From NCBI GenBank assembly GCA_037129475.1, contig JBAXUY010000104.1, positions 1 through 10,560 of the forward strand: a stretch of DNA of 10,560 bases, read 5' to 3'. Positions within the stretch are counted from its first letter, which is position 1; each line of letters opens with the position of its first letter. This DNA is from RGVT01 sp037129475. GTDB taxonomy: Bacteria; Planctomycetota; Planctomycetia; Pirellulales; UBA1268. A program made the position numbers and the translations under genes. This document shows positions 4,059 through 10,560 of this stretch, piece after piece. The notes beneath the pieces were generated by a model that was given only the letters and a program-made list of their open reading frames with translations, was not told the origin of the DNA and did not search any database.

Positions 4059-7011
4059 ACGGCAGCGGATCGCCGAAGACCTGCGCGGCCTCGTTGCCGG
4101 TGACGTGCTCTGCGACGACGCGAGCCGGGCGCTCTACGCCACCGACGCCAGCCTGTTCGAGATCTCGCCGCTGGTGATCGTGCGGCCGCGTGCGGTGGAC
4201 GACGTCGCGGCGACCGTCCGCTTCGCCGCCGAGCGCGGGCTGCCGGTGCACCCGCGGGGTGCCGGCACGGGGCTGGCCGGGGACGCGCTCGGCCGCGGCA
4301 TCGTGGTCGACACGTCGCGGTTCATGCGCCGCATCATCCACACGTCGGCGGGGCGGGTGCGGGTGCAGCCGGGGGTCGTGGCCGCCCAACTCGACGAGCA
4401 TCTCGCCCGGCTGGGGCGGATGTTCGGCCCCGACCCGAGCAACGCGCCGGTCACCACCATCGGCGGCATGATCGGGCGCAACGCCTCGGGCAGCCGGTTT
4501 GCCCGGCATGGCGCGATCCGCGGCCGCGTCGCCGCGGTGCAGGGCGTGCTCGCCGACGGCACGGTGGTGGAGCTCGTTCCCACGTCGCCGTCGTCCCCGG
4601 GCGTGGCCGCCGACGAGGGCCCGACGCGGCTCGCAGCAGGCCTGGCGGCGATCCTCGCCGATGCCCGTCCCGTGATCGCCCGCCGGCAGCCTGCCGACCG
4701 GCTGTCGCACGGCGGATATCGGCTCGACGATCTCGAGCACGATGGTCTCGTCGACCTGCCGCGGCTCGTCTGTGGCGCGGCCGGTACGCTCGCCATCGTC
4801 ACGGAGGCGACGCTCGAGACGGTGGAAGCGGATGGCGGCCGCGCCGTCGCGCTCGTGCTCTTCGACTCGCTCGAGAAGGCCGCAGACGCCGCACTGCGGC
4901 TGGCAGGCCTCGGGCCGAGTGCATGCGATCTGTTCGACAAGCGCCACCTCGCGCTGGCCCGCGGGTCGAAGGTGACGTTCGACCTCCTCATTCCGCCCGC
5001 CGCGGATGCCGGCCTGCTCGTCGAGTTCACGGGGCCGACGCCGGCGGAGTGCCGCGCCCGGCTCGACGACGCGCTCGCGCGCCTGACGGGCGTCAAGCGG
5101 TTGTGCCTCGACGTCCGGCGCGCCGAGGACGACCACGATGCGGCGCATTTCTGGGAGCTGTCGCGGCAGGTCGTGTCGACGCTCCATGGTGTGCGCGGGA
5201 CATCGCGGCCCGTGCCGTTCATCGAGGACGTGGTGCTTCCGCCGCACAGGCTTCCGGATTTTCTGCGGCGTCTCCAGGAGGTGCTCAAGGAGCACGCAGC
5301 CACGGCCCTCGTGTTCGGGCATGCCATCCAAGGGCAGGTGCACGTCCGGCCGTATGCGGAGCCGCGACGCCCCGAGGAGCGGGCTCGGCTCGAGCGGCTC
5401 GCCGAGTCGATCTACGCGGACGTCGTCGCCCTCGGCGGCACACTCGGGGGAGAGCAGGGGCTCGGCCTCTCCAGGACCGGCTTTTTCAGCCGCTTCTTTC
5501 CCGACCTCACCGCCGTGTTCGCCCGCGTCAAGCACCTCTTCGATCCGCAGGGCACGTTGAACCCCGGCAGGATCGTGCCGGCGGGTGATGCGCCCGCCGT
5601 GATGGAGGCGTTTCGCCGGCCGCTCGAGCCAGTGCAGGCGCCCGATGTCCGCGCCGCCGCCCCCACGCTGCCGGTGCTCACCTGGCCCGCTGCACGGCTC
5701 GCCGCCGAGGTCGATGCGTGCAATGGCTGCGGGGCATGCCGCACGCTCGGCCCCGACGTGCGCATGTGCCCGCGGTACCGACAGGACGCCGCCGAGGAAT
5801 CATCACCCCGTGCCAAGGCGAATCTCGCGGCCGCGTTCCTGTCCGGTGCAGTGGCCGCCGAGTCGCTCACCGTCGAAGCGGTGCGCAGGATCGCCGACAC
5901 CTGCTTCAACTGCCACCAGTGTCGGGTGGACTGCGCCGCGGGTGTCGACATTCCCGCGCTCGTGATGGAACTCAAGGCGGCCCACGTGGCGGGCAACGGG
6001 CTCTCCACGTCGGCGTGGCTGCGGTCACGCATCGATCGCTTGAGCGCCGTGGGGGGGCGGTTCGCTCCGCTCGCGAACCGGGCGATTGCAAACCCGCAGG
6101 CCCGGTGGCTCATCGAGAAGACGCTCGGCATCGCCCGAGGCCGCAAGCTTCCCCGCTTCACCGGCAGGCGCACGATGCGCTGGGCGGCCCGCCGTGGCCT
6201 CACGAGGCCATCGCGGCGCGGCGGGCCGCGGGTGCTCTACCTGCTCGACACCTTCGCCCGCCACCATGATCCCCTGCTCGCGCAGGCGTTCGTGGCGATC
6301 CTCGAACGGCACGGAGTGGGCGTGTTCATCGACCCGCGGCAGGTGGCGTCGGGGATCGCGATGGTGTCGGAGGGAGACGTCGAGGGGGCGCGGTCCCTCG
6401 CCCGCACCAACGTGCAGATCCTCGCCGAAGCGGTTCGGCTCGGCTACAGGATCGTGTGCACCGAGCCTGCGACGGTGACCTGCATCACGCACGACTATCC
6501 GCTGCTCGTCGATGACGACGACATGGAGCGGATCGTCTCGGCCACGACCGACGCCACGACCTACCTCTGGGAGCTGCATCGCGATGGCCGGCTGCGGCTC
6601 GATTTTCAGCCGGTCGCCGCCCGCGTCCTCTATCACACCCCCTGCCACCTCCGGACGCGACATGCCACGAGCCCGGCCGAGCACCTCTTGCGGCTCGTGC
6701 CGGGGATCTCGGTGCAGGCCGCGGACCAGGGCTGCTCCGGGATGGCCGGCACGTTTGGCCTGGCCCGCGAGCACTACCGCGCGAGCCTGCGGGTGGGGCT
6801 CGGGCTCGTCACGGCGATCCGCGGCGCCGGTATCGACGCGGGCGCTACCGAGTGCAGCGCGTGCAGGATACAAATGGAGCAGGGCACGACGAAGCCGACC
6901 GTGCATCCCGTGAAACTGCTGGCGAAGGCGTATGGAGCGATCGATGGCGACGGAGCCGAGGAACTCGACCGCCTGCTCTCCGCCCCGAGCGGACGGCTCA
7001 CCACCAGCTAG
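4048..7011 (+). CDS. fused FAD-linked D-2-hydroxyacid dehydrogenase / 4Fe-4S protein (YdiJ-like)
   Basis: A 987-aa flavo-iron-sulfur protein resembling a fusion of GlcD and GlcF/GlpC, the size of E. coli YdiJ. It probably oxidises a D-2-hydroxyacid (D-2-hydroxyglutarate, lactate or glycolate are candidates) and passes electrons to a membrane carrier. The FAD-binding domain (about 25-240) has HPRGAGTGLAGDALG at 68-82 and TTIGGMIGRNASGS at 136-149. The oxidase C-terminal domain has GH-x6-H (H425, H432), E469 and FDPQGTLNPGRI, the usual metal and substrate region. Two 4Fe-4S sites follow: Cys 558, 561, 564, 574 and Cys 619, 622, 625, 629. A cysteine-rich CCG-type region has C866, C896, C936 and C939. 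Two oddities: GEQG replaces the usual GEHG (Q470), and Ser897 sits where CCG motifs have a second Cys. The ATG at 4048 matches the family N-terminus. Confidence 0.9.
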   Translation: MDRERQRIAEDLRGLVAGDVLCDDASRALYATDASLFEISPLVIVRPRAVDDVAATVRFAAERGLPVHPRGAGTGLAGDALGRGIVVDTSRFMRRIIHTSAGRVRVQPGVVAAQLDEHLARLGRMFGPDPSNAPVTTIGGMIGRNASGSRFARHGAIRGRVAAVQGVLADGTVVELVPTSPSSPGVAADEGPTRLAAGLAAILADARPVIARRQPADRLSHGGYRLDDLEHDGLVDLPRLVCGAAGTLAIVTEATLETVEADGGRAVALVLFDSLEKAADAALRLAGLGPSACDLFDKRHLALARGSKVTFDLLIPPAADAGLLVEFTGPTPAECRARLDDALARLTGVKRLCLDVRRAEDDHDAAHFWELSRQVVSTLHGVRGTSRPVPFIEDVVLPPHRLPDFLRRLQEVLKEHAATALVFGHAIQGQVHVRPYAEPRRPEERARLERLAESIYADVVALGGTLGGEQGLGLSRTGFFSRFFPDLTAVFARVKHLFDPQGTLNPGRIVPAGDAPAVMEAFRRPLEPVQAPDVRAAAPTLPVLTWPAARLAAEVDACNGCGACRTLGPDVRMCPRYRQDAAEESSPRAKANLAAAFLSGAVAAESLTVEAVRRIADTCFNCHQCRVDCAAGVDIPALVMELKAAHVAGNGLSTSAWLRSRIDRLSAVGGRFAPLANRAIANPQARWLIEKTLGIARGRKLPRFTGRRTMRWAARRGLTRPSRRGGPRVLYLLDTFARHHDPLLAQAFVAILERHGVGVFIDPRQVASGIAMVSEGDVEGARSLARTNVQILAEAVRLGYRIVCTEPATVTCITHDYPLLVDDDDMERIVSATTDATTYLWELHRDGRLRLDFQPVAARVLYHTPCHLRTRHATSPAEHLLRLVPGISVQAADQGCSGMAGTFGLAREHYRASLRVGLGLVTAIRGAGIDAGATECSACRIQMEQGTTKPTVHPVKLLAKAYGAIDGDGAEELDRLLSAPSGRLTTS

Positions 7012-7015
7012 CGCC

Positions 7016-7267
7016 GTGCAGGAATCGGTGGTGCACGTCAGCCTGTTCGCCGGCATGGCCGAGGCCGCCGGTCGCCGGCGGCTCGACGTCGCCTGGCAGG
7101 AAGGCACCGTGGCCGACCTGCGGGCCGCACTGGCGCGGCAGTGCCCGGCGGTCGTGCCGCTCCTCGGCCGCAGCGCGATCGCTGTCGACGGACGGTATGC
7201 CGCCGACACGGCGGCGGTGTCCGCAGGGGCCGACGTCGCCGTGATTCCTCCGGTGAGTGGAGGCTGA
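7016..7267 (+). CDS. moaD: MoaD, sulfur carrier subunit of molybdopterin synthase
   Basis: A small ubiquitin-fold protein whose C-terminal glycine is adenylated and turned into a thiocarboxylate that donates sulfur to make molybdopterin. The product ends IPPVSGG, the MoaD C-terminal Gly-Gly signature, and begins with the typical strand VHVSLFAGMAEAAG. Length is 83 aa from the GTG at 7016. In-frame GTG codons at 7028 and 7031 are also possible, and 7031 has AGGA seven bases upstream, giving 78 aa, close to E. coli MoaD (81 aa). The gene follows the dehydrogenase stop by four bases and is followed by moaE one base after its own stop, as in many moa operons. ThiS is an alternative for a Gly-Gly protein, but the neighbours favour MoaD. 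Confidence 0.9.
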   Translation: MQESVVHVSLFAGMAEAAGRRRLDVAWQEGTVADLRAALARQCPAVVPLLGRSAIAVDGRYAADTAAVSAGADVAVIPPVSGG

Positions 7268-7268
7268 G

Positions 7269-7706
7269 ATGACGGCCGTGCGCTGCGGGCTCGTGCATGA
7301 TCCGATCGACACCGCGGCCGTCCTGGCCGACGTCGGGCGGGCAGGCGCCGGAGCCAACGTCTTGTTCCTGGGCACGACGCGTGGGCTCACCGGCGACGTG
7401 GTCACCCGGGGCCTCGAGTACGAGGCGCACGAGCCCCTCGCCGAGGCCCGGATGCGCGGACTTGCGGAGGAGGCCGTGAAGACATTCGGCCTGACCGCAT
7501 GCGCCGTCGTGCATCGCCTCGGCTCCGTGCCGGTGGGAGAGGCGAGCGTGGCGGTGGCCACGAGCGCTCCGCATCGCCGCGAGGCGTTCGCCGGGGCGGA
7601 GTGGCTCATGGAGCGGATCAAGCGGGCGGTGCCGATCTGGAAATGCGAGGAAGCCGAGGACGGCTCGCGCACGTGGGTGCATCCCGACGCGGAGCCCGGC
7701 CCATGA
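7269..7706 (+). CDS. moaE: MoaE, catalytic subunit of molybdopterin synthase
   Basis: Binds cyclic pyranopterin monophosphate and, with two MoaD partners, inserts the dithiolene sulfurs to give molybdopterin. The 145-aa product shows the family pattern FLGTTR-x6-V-x3-GLEYEAH (33-54), SAPHRREAF (99-107) and the active-site lysines K118 and K125 in MERIKRAVPIWKCEE. The ATG at 7269 has GGAGG five bases upstream, inside the last codons of moaD. An in-frame GTG at 7257 would overlap moaD and is less likely. The stop overlaps the moaA start (ATGA), so moaD, moaE and moaA are very likely translated from one message. Confidence 0.96.
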   Translation: MTAVRCGLVHDPIDTAAVLADVGRAGAGANVLFLGTTRGLTGDVVTRGLEYEAHEPLAEARMRGLAEEAVKTFGLTACAVVHRLGSVPVGEASVAVATSAPHRREAFAGAEWLMERIKRAVPIWKCEEAEDGSRTWVHPDAEPGP

Positions 7707-8746
7707 GCGATCAACGCGTCTGCGACGCGGTGCGACGGCGGACAGTCGGGCGGCTCGTCGATGGCTTCGGTCGCGTTCACACCGACCTCCGCGTCAGTGT
7801 CACCGATCGGTGCAATCTGCGGTGCACCTACTGCATGCCGGTCGACGCCGTGTTCAGGCCGCGCGAGGAACTGCTCACCTACGAAGAGATCACCCGCGTC
7901 GTGCGTGTGGCCGCCACCATGGGCATCCGTTCGATCCGGCTCACCGGCGGCGAGCCCCTCATGCGGGCCGGGCTCGACGAACTCGTGCGGCAGCTGGTGG
8001 CGGTGCCAGGGATCGAGGACGTGGCGGTCACCACCAACGGCCTGCTCCTTGCCGAGCAGGCGGATCGTCTCCACCGCGCGGGGCTGCACCGGCTCAACGT
8101 CAGCCTCGACAGCCTGCGGGAGGACGTGTTCGAGGCGATCGCGAGGCGGCGCGGCCTCGTCCACGTGCTCGCCGGGCTGGCGGCTGCGAAAGCAGCGGGG
8201 TTCGAGGCGATCCGGATCAACGCCGTGTCGATCCGCGGCCTGACCGAGGGGGAGATCGTGCCGCTGGCGGAGTTCTGCCGACGCGAGGGGTTTCATCTGC
8301 GATTCATCGAGTTCATGCCGCTCGACGCCGACGGCGGATGGTCGGACGACCGTGTGCTGACAGGCCGCGACGTGCGGGCGCTCCTCGAACGGCAGGTGGG
8401 CCCGCTCGTGCCGGTGGTCGACGGTGACCAGGGCCAGCCGGCGGTGGATTTCACGTGGGCTGACGGCGCCGGCCGCGTGGGGTTCATCGACCCCGTGTCG
8501 GCGCCCTTCTGCGACCGCTGCGACCGGCTGCGGCTCACGGCTGATGGGCAGTTTCGCAATTGTCTTTTTTCGACGACCGAGTGGGACGTGCGGCAGGTGC
8601 TGCGCGGCGGCGGAGTCGACGCAGGCATGGATGCCTTGATCGCCGCGCTGCTCGACGAATGCGTGGGGGCGAAGCGGGCCGCCCACGGCATCGGCGAGGC
8701 CGGCTTCGAGCGGCCGGCGCGGGCGATGTACCAGATCGGGGGCTAG
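7703..8746 (+). CDS. moaA: GTP 3',8-cyclase MoaA (radical SAM)
   Basis: Radical SAM enzyme that, followed by MoaC, turns GTP into cyclic pyranopterin monophosphate, the first step of molybdenum cofactor synthesis. The 347-aa product is full length. The N-terminal SAM cluster motif CNLRCTYC gives Cys 37, 41 and 44, followed by the GGEP motif at 82-85 and TTNG at 110-113. The C-terminal cluster that binds GTP is C270, C273 and C287, in CDRCDRLRLTADGQFRNC. The chain ends IGG, matching the conserved Gly-Gly tail of MoaA that is needed for activity in characterised homologues. The start overlaps the moaE stop, and GGAG lies eight bases upstream. moaC is not nearby. Confidence 0.97.
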   Translation: MSDQRVCDAVRRRTVGRLVDGFGRVHTDLRVSVTDRCNLRCTYCMPVDAVFRPREELLTYEEITRVVRVAATMGIRSIRLTGGEPLMRAGLDELVRQLVAVPGIEDVAVTTNGLLLAEQADRLHRAGLHRLNVSLDSLREDVFEAIARRRGLVHVLAGLAAAKAAGFEAIRINAVSIRGLTEGEIVPLAEFCRREGFHLRFIEFMPLDADGGWSDDRVLTGRDVRALLERQVGPLVPVVDGDQGQPAVDFTWADGAGRVGFIDPVSAPFCDRCDRLRLTADGQFRNCLFSTTEWDVRQVLRGGGVDAGMDALIAALLDECVGAKRAAHGIGEAGFERPARAMYQIGG

Positions 8747-8747
8747 C

Positions 8748-9908
8748 GTGACGCACTCAGGCCAGCCGCGCCGCTATCTCGACAACGCGGCCACGACGTG
8801 GCCGAAGCCCGAGCGCGTGCTCGCGGCGTGGGATCGGGCCGCACGTGTGCTCGGAGCGGCCGCCGGCCGCGGCAGCTACCGTGAGGCCCTCGAGGCCGAC
8901 GCGATTCGGAATCGGGCCCGGTCCCGGATGGCGGCGCTCCTCGGTGGCGTCGAGTCCTCACGGGTGGCCTTGCCGACGGGGGCCACGCTCGCACTCAACA
9001 TGGCGATCCACGGCCTCGTGCGGCCCGGTGACCACGTGATCGCGACGGCTGCCGACCACAACGCCACGCTGCGGCCGCTGCATGCGTTGGCGGTGCAACG
9101 CGTCATCGAACTCACCATCGTGCCCTGCGACGTGCTGGGCCGCGTCGATCCGGCTGCGGTGGCCGCGGCCTGGCGGCCGAAAACCCGCGGCATCGTCTGC
9201 TCGCACGCCTCGAACGTGACCGGGGCGTTGCAGGACGCCGGGGCCCTCGCGGCCCTCGCCCGCGACCGTGGCGGCCTGCTCGTGCTCGACGCCGCGCAGT
9301 CGCTCGGCCAGGTGCCGGTCGGTGGTGACGCCGCCGCCTGGAACGCCGACGTCGTCGTCGCGCCTGCGCACAAGTGGCTCCATGGCATGGCAGGCGTCGC
9401 GGTCCTGTGGGCCCGCGAAGGCGTCGAGATCGCCCCGATCGTCCAGGGAGGCACGGGCTCGGTGAGCGACTCGCTCGACATGCCCGCCGCGTTCACCGAC
9501 CGATTCGAGGCGGGCACGCCGGATCTGCCGGCGCTGGCGGCGCTCGAGGCGGCCGCCGATTGGATCGCGGAGGAAACGGTGGCAAAGGTCGGCGACCGGT
9601 GCCGCGCCCTCGCCGCGGCGTGCGCCGACAAGTTGCGTGATATCCCCGGCGTGCGTGTATTCGCCGCGCTCGCGGGCGGTCCGCCGATTGTGAGTTTCAC
9701 GCTCGAGGGCTATGATCCCGCCGCACTCGCCGTGCTGCTCGAGCAGGCGGCCGGCGTGCAGGCTCGGGCGGGCTTCCACTGCGCGGCATGCGTGCACGAG
9801 TGCCTCGGCACCCGGGCCGGCGGGACGGTGCGGCTCGCCTTCGGGCCGTTCAATTCCGCTGCCGACGTCGCCGCGGTGATCGCGGCGGTCGAGCAGTTCG
9901 CGGCATGA
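8748..9908 (+). CDS. cysteine desulfurase family protein (SufS/CsdA-like class V aminotransferase)
   Basis: PLP enzyme that takes sulfur from cysteine as an enzyme-bound persulfide. The 386-aa product has YLDNAATTWPKP at the N-terminus, His104 stacking on PLP, NVTG at 156-159, Asp181 and Gln184 in LDAAQSLGQ, and the PLP lysine K209 in APAHKWLHG. The catalytic cysteine is probably C345 in GFHCAACVHECLGT. That segment resembles the short, non-looped SufS/CsdA-type active site, with extra cysteines at 348 and 352. The GTG at 8748 lies one base after the moaA stop, so translation is probably coupled. Sulfur delivery to MoaD is the obvious inference from context. A general Fe-S or other thiolation role is possible, because no Suf or Isc scaffold gene adjoins. 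Confidence 0.9.
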   Translation: MTHSGQPRRYLDNAATTWPKPERVLAAWDRAARVLGAAAGRGSYREALEADAIRNRARSRMAALLGGVESSRVALPTGATLALNMAIHGLVRPGDHVIATAADHNATLRPLHALAVQRVIELTIVPCDVLGRVDPAAVAAAWRPKTRGIVCSHASNVTGALQDAGALAALARDRGGLLVLDAAQSLGQVPVGGDAAAWNADVVVAPAHKWLHGMAGVAVLWAREGVEIAPIVQGGTGSVSDSLDMPAAFTDRFEAGTPDLPALAALEAAADWIAEETVAKVGDRCRALAAACADKLRDIPGVRVFAALAGGPPIVSFTLEGYDPAALAVLLEQAAGVQARAGFHCAACVHECLGTRAGGTVRLAFGPFNSAADVAAVIAAVEQFAA

Positions 9909-9909
9909 C

Positions 9910-9914
9910 AGGAG
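9910..9914 (+). promoter_or_regulatory. ribosome binding site of the YkgJ-type gene
   Basis: AGGAG lies seven bases before the ATG at 9922, just after the desulfurase stop codon. It is one of the few good Shine-Dalgarno sequences on the plus strand and supports the chosen start. Confidence 0.65.
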
Positions 9915-9921
9915 AGCGACC

Positions 9922-10347
9922 ATGGCCGGCATTCGAAAAGACGTGTGGTATGCCGGGGGGCTGCGGTTCCAGTGCACGCAGTGCGGCGACTGTTGCTCCG
10001 GATCGGAAGGCTACGTGTGGGTGAACCAGGCCGAGATCGATGCCATGGCCGCCCGGCTGGGCCTCGACCCGGCCGACTTCGAGCGACGCTACGTCAAGCA
10101 GGTGGGCGTGCGCCGCTCGCTCACGGAGCGGCCGGGCGGCGACTGCGTGCTGCTCGACGAGAAGACCCGGAAGTGCACCGCCTACGACGAGCGGCCGCGG
10201 CAGTGCAAGACGTGGCCCTTTTGGGATTCGAATCTGCGCTCGCCCGAAGCCTGGGGCGAAGCCGCCGAAGCCTGCCCGGGCTGCAACAAGGGCAACCTCG
10301 TGCCGCTCGAGCAGATCGTCGAGCAGGCGTCACAGATTCGGGTTTGA
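9922..10347 (+). CDS. YkgJ family cysteine-cluster protein (putative Fe/Zn binding)
   Basis: A 141-aa soluble protein of the YkgJ (UPF0153) family, thought to bind zinc or an iron-sulfur cluster; its function is not established. The cysteine pattern is classic: FQCTQCGDCCSG (Cys 18, 21, 24, 25), then GDCVLLD (75), KCTAYDERPRQCKTWPF (85 and 95), with CPGC (118, 121) near the end. The loop between the first and second groups (YVWVNQAEIDAMAARLGL) is the usual alpha-helical insert. It is the last gene of the plus-strand run, 13 bases after the desulfurase, which suggests a link with sulfur or metal handling, but that is inference. The start is supported by a good ribosome site. Confidence 0.92.
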   Translation: MAGIRKDVWYAGGLRFQCTQCGDCCSGSEGYVWVNQAEIDAMAARLGLDPADFERRYVKQVGVRRSLTERPGGDCVLLDEKTRKCTAYDERPRQCKTWPFWDSNLRSPEAWGEAAEACPGCNKGNLVPLEQIVEQASQIRV

Positions 10348-10453
10348 GGCTTGCCGGCTTTGGGGCTGCCCGTGCTCCGTCGCCGGACGTTCGCTGCGGG
10401 CTGGCTGTCGCGCCGTCGCCGCCGTCCCGGCGTCGGCTCCGGCTTACGGTCGC
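10348..10453. other. gene-free tail after the last gene
   Basis: I see no convincing gene here. Frames that stay open are GC-rich shadows with no family resemblance. There is no rho-independent terminator: no stem is followed by a run of T. A small stem-loop, CGCCG-TCC-CGGCG (10420-10432), may be an outer member of the stem-loop array that follows. Confidence 0.6.
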
Positions 10454-10560
10454 CGGGCATAGCCCGTCTCCCACGCCTTCGGCGTCAGGGCCGGAGGCCC
10501 GGGTCAGCACCAGCGGGCGGAGGCCCGCCAAGCGAACAGCGGCACGATGCCGGGTGTTCG
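10454..10560. repeat. tandem stem-loop array, intergenic repeat or structured RNA (continues past window edge)
   Basis: Five perfect or near-perfect stem-loops follow one another within 107 bases. They are CGGGC-ATA-GCCCG (10454-10466), ACGCC-TTC-GGCGT (10473-10485), GGGCC-GGA-GGCCC (10488-10500), GCGGGC-GGAG-GCCCGC (10513-10528) and a longer one at 10533-10560. The last has outer stem CGAACA/TGTTCG, inner stem CGGCA/TGCCG and loop CGA, with a one-to-two base bulge. Hairpins three and four share the GGAGGCCCG arm-loop core. Small stems occur by chance in GC-rich DNA, but five in a row, the last with 11 pairs including A/T pairs, suggest a real element. It resembles dispersed intergenic palindromic repeats, though a non-coding RNA is also possible. 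Confidence 0.5.

Noticed and set aside
3853..5535. Long minus-strand frame (560 codons) opposite the dehydrogenase
   Set aside because: The plus strand encodes conserved FAD-binding motifs throughout, and the minus product has no recognisable domain.
7016..7267. ThiS (thiamine sulfur carrier) instead of MoaD
   Set aside because: The Gly-Gly end fits both, but immediate coupling with moaE and moaA and the VHVSLFAGMAEAAG start favour MoaD.
6998..8686. Long minus-strand frame (562 codons) opposite moaD, moaE and moaA
   Set aside because: It is a mirror of three well-defined genes, with no domain of its own.
10488..10500. Rho-independent terminator after the YkgJ-type gene
   Set aside because: The stem is GC-rich but is not followed by a run of T on either strand.
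10040..10531. Open frames on both strands in the tail
   Set aside because: They run through the ykgJ gene and the stem-loop array in other frames and have no family resemblance. The stem-loop structure explains the sequence better than coding.

Overview
The window is high-GC bacterial DNA (roughly 70% by eye), almost entirely coding. Codon third positions are strongly G/C, so many long antisense and out-of-frame ORFs exist that are not genes. The gene set and some protein styles (a zinc-ribbon/membrane-hairpin protein, a fused FAD/4Fe-4S dehydrogenase, a GTP cyclohydrolase I read next to a small polytopic membrane protein) remind me of Planctomycetota, possibly Pirellulales. This is an inference from memory of similar proteins; no rRNA or marker gene is present to prove it.

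Left part (1-1021, minus strand): dcd (dCTP deaminase, cut by the window edge) lies downstream of nth (endonuclease III). nth starts at a GTG with a very good Shine-Dalgarno sequence. dcd has its own sigma70-type promoter (CTGACA-17-TACAAT) overlapping the nth stop codon, with an interrupted palindrome over the -35 box. A 75-bp divergent intergenic region (1022-1096) holds an inverted repeat.

Centre and right (1097-10347, plus strand): eleven tightly packed genes in one direction. They are a DUF309 protein, a stand-alone LON-domain protein, folE (GTP cyclohydrolase I), an approximately 8-TM membrane protein, a zinc-ribbon protein with two TM helices, a 987-aa YdiJ-like FAD/4Fe-4S D-2-hydroxyacid dehydrogenase, moaD, moaE, moaA, a SufS/CsdA-like cysteine desulfurase and a YkgJ-type cysteine-cluster protein. 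Several junctions overlap or nearly touch (folE/membrane protein, zinc ribbon/dehydrogenase, moaD/moaE, moaE/moaA, moaA/desulfurase), which suggests translational coupling and at least one long transcript. folE may have its own promoter.

The functional core is molybdenum cofactor synthesis. MoaA makes the first intermediate from GTP, MoaD carries sulfur as a C-terminal thiocarboxylate, MoaE is the large subunit of molybdopterin synthase, and the adjacent cysteine desulfurase is a plausible sulfur source for MoaD. moaC, moeB, mogA and moeA are not in the window.

Right edge (10348-10560): a gene-free tail whose last 107 bases form five consecutive short stem-loops, the last ending exactly at the window edge. 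This looks like a structured intergenic repeat or RNA element rather than a gene. I see no mobile element, CRISPR array, tRNA or rRNA. No clear new defence or metabolic system is evident; the items most worth following up are the stem-loop array, the desulfurase-moa linkage and the two uncharacterised membrane proteins.
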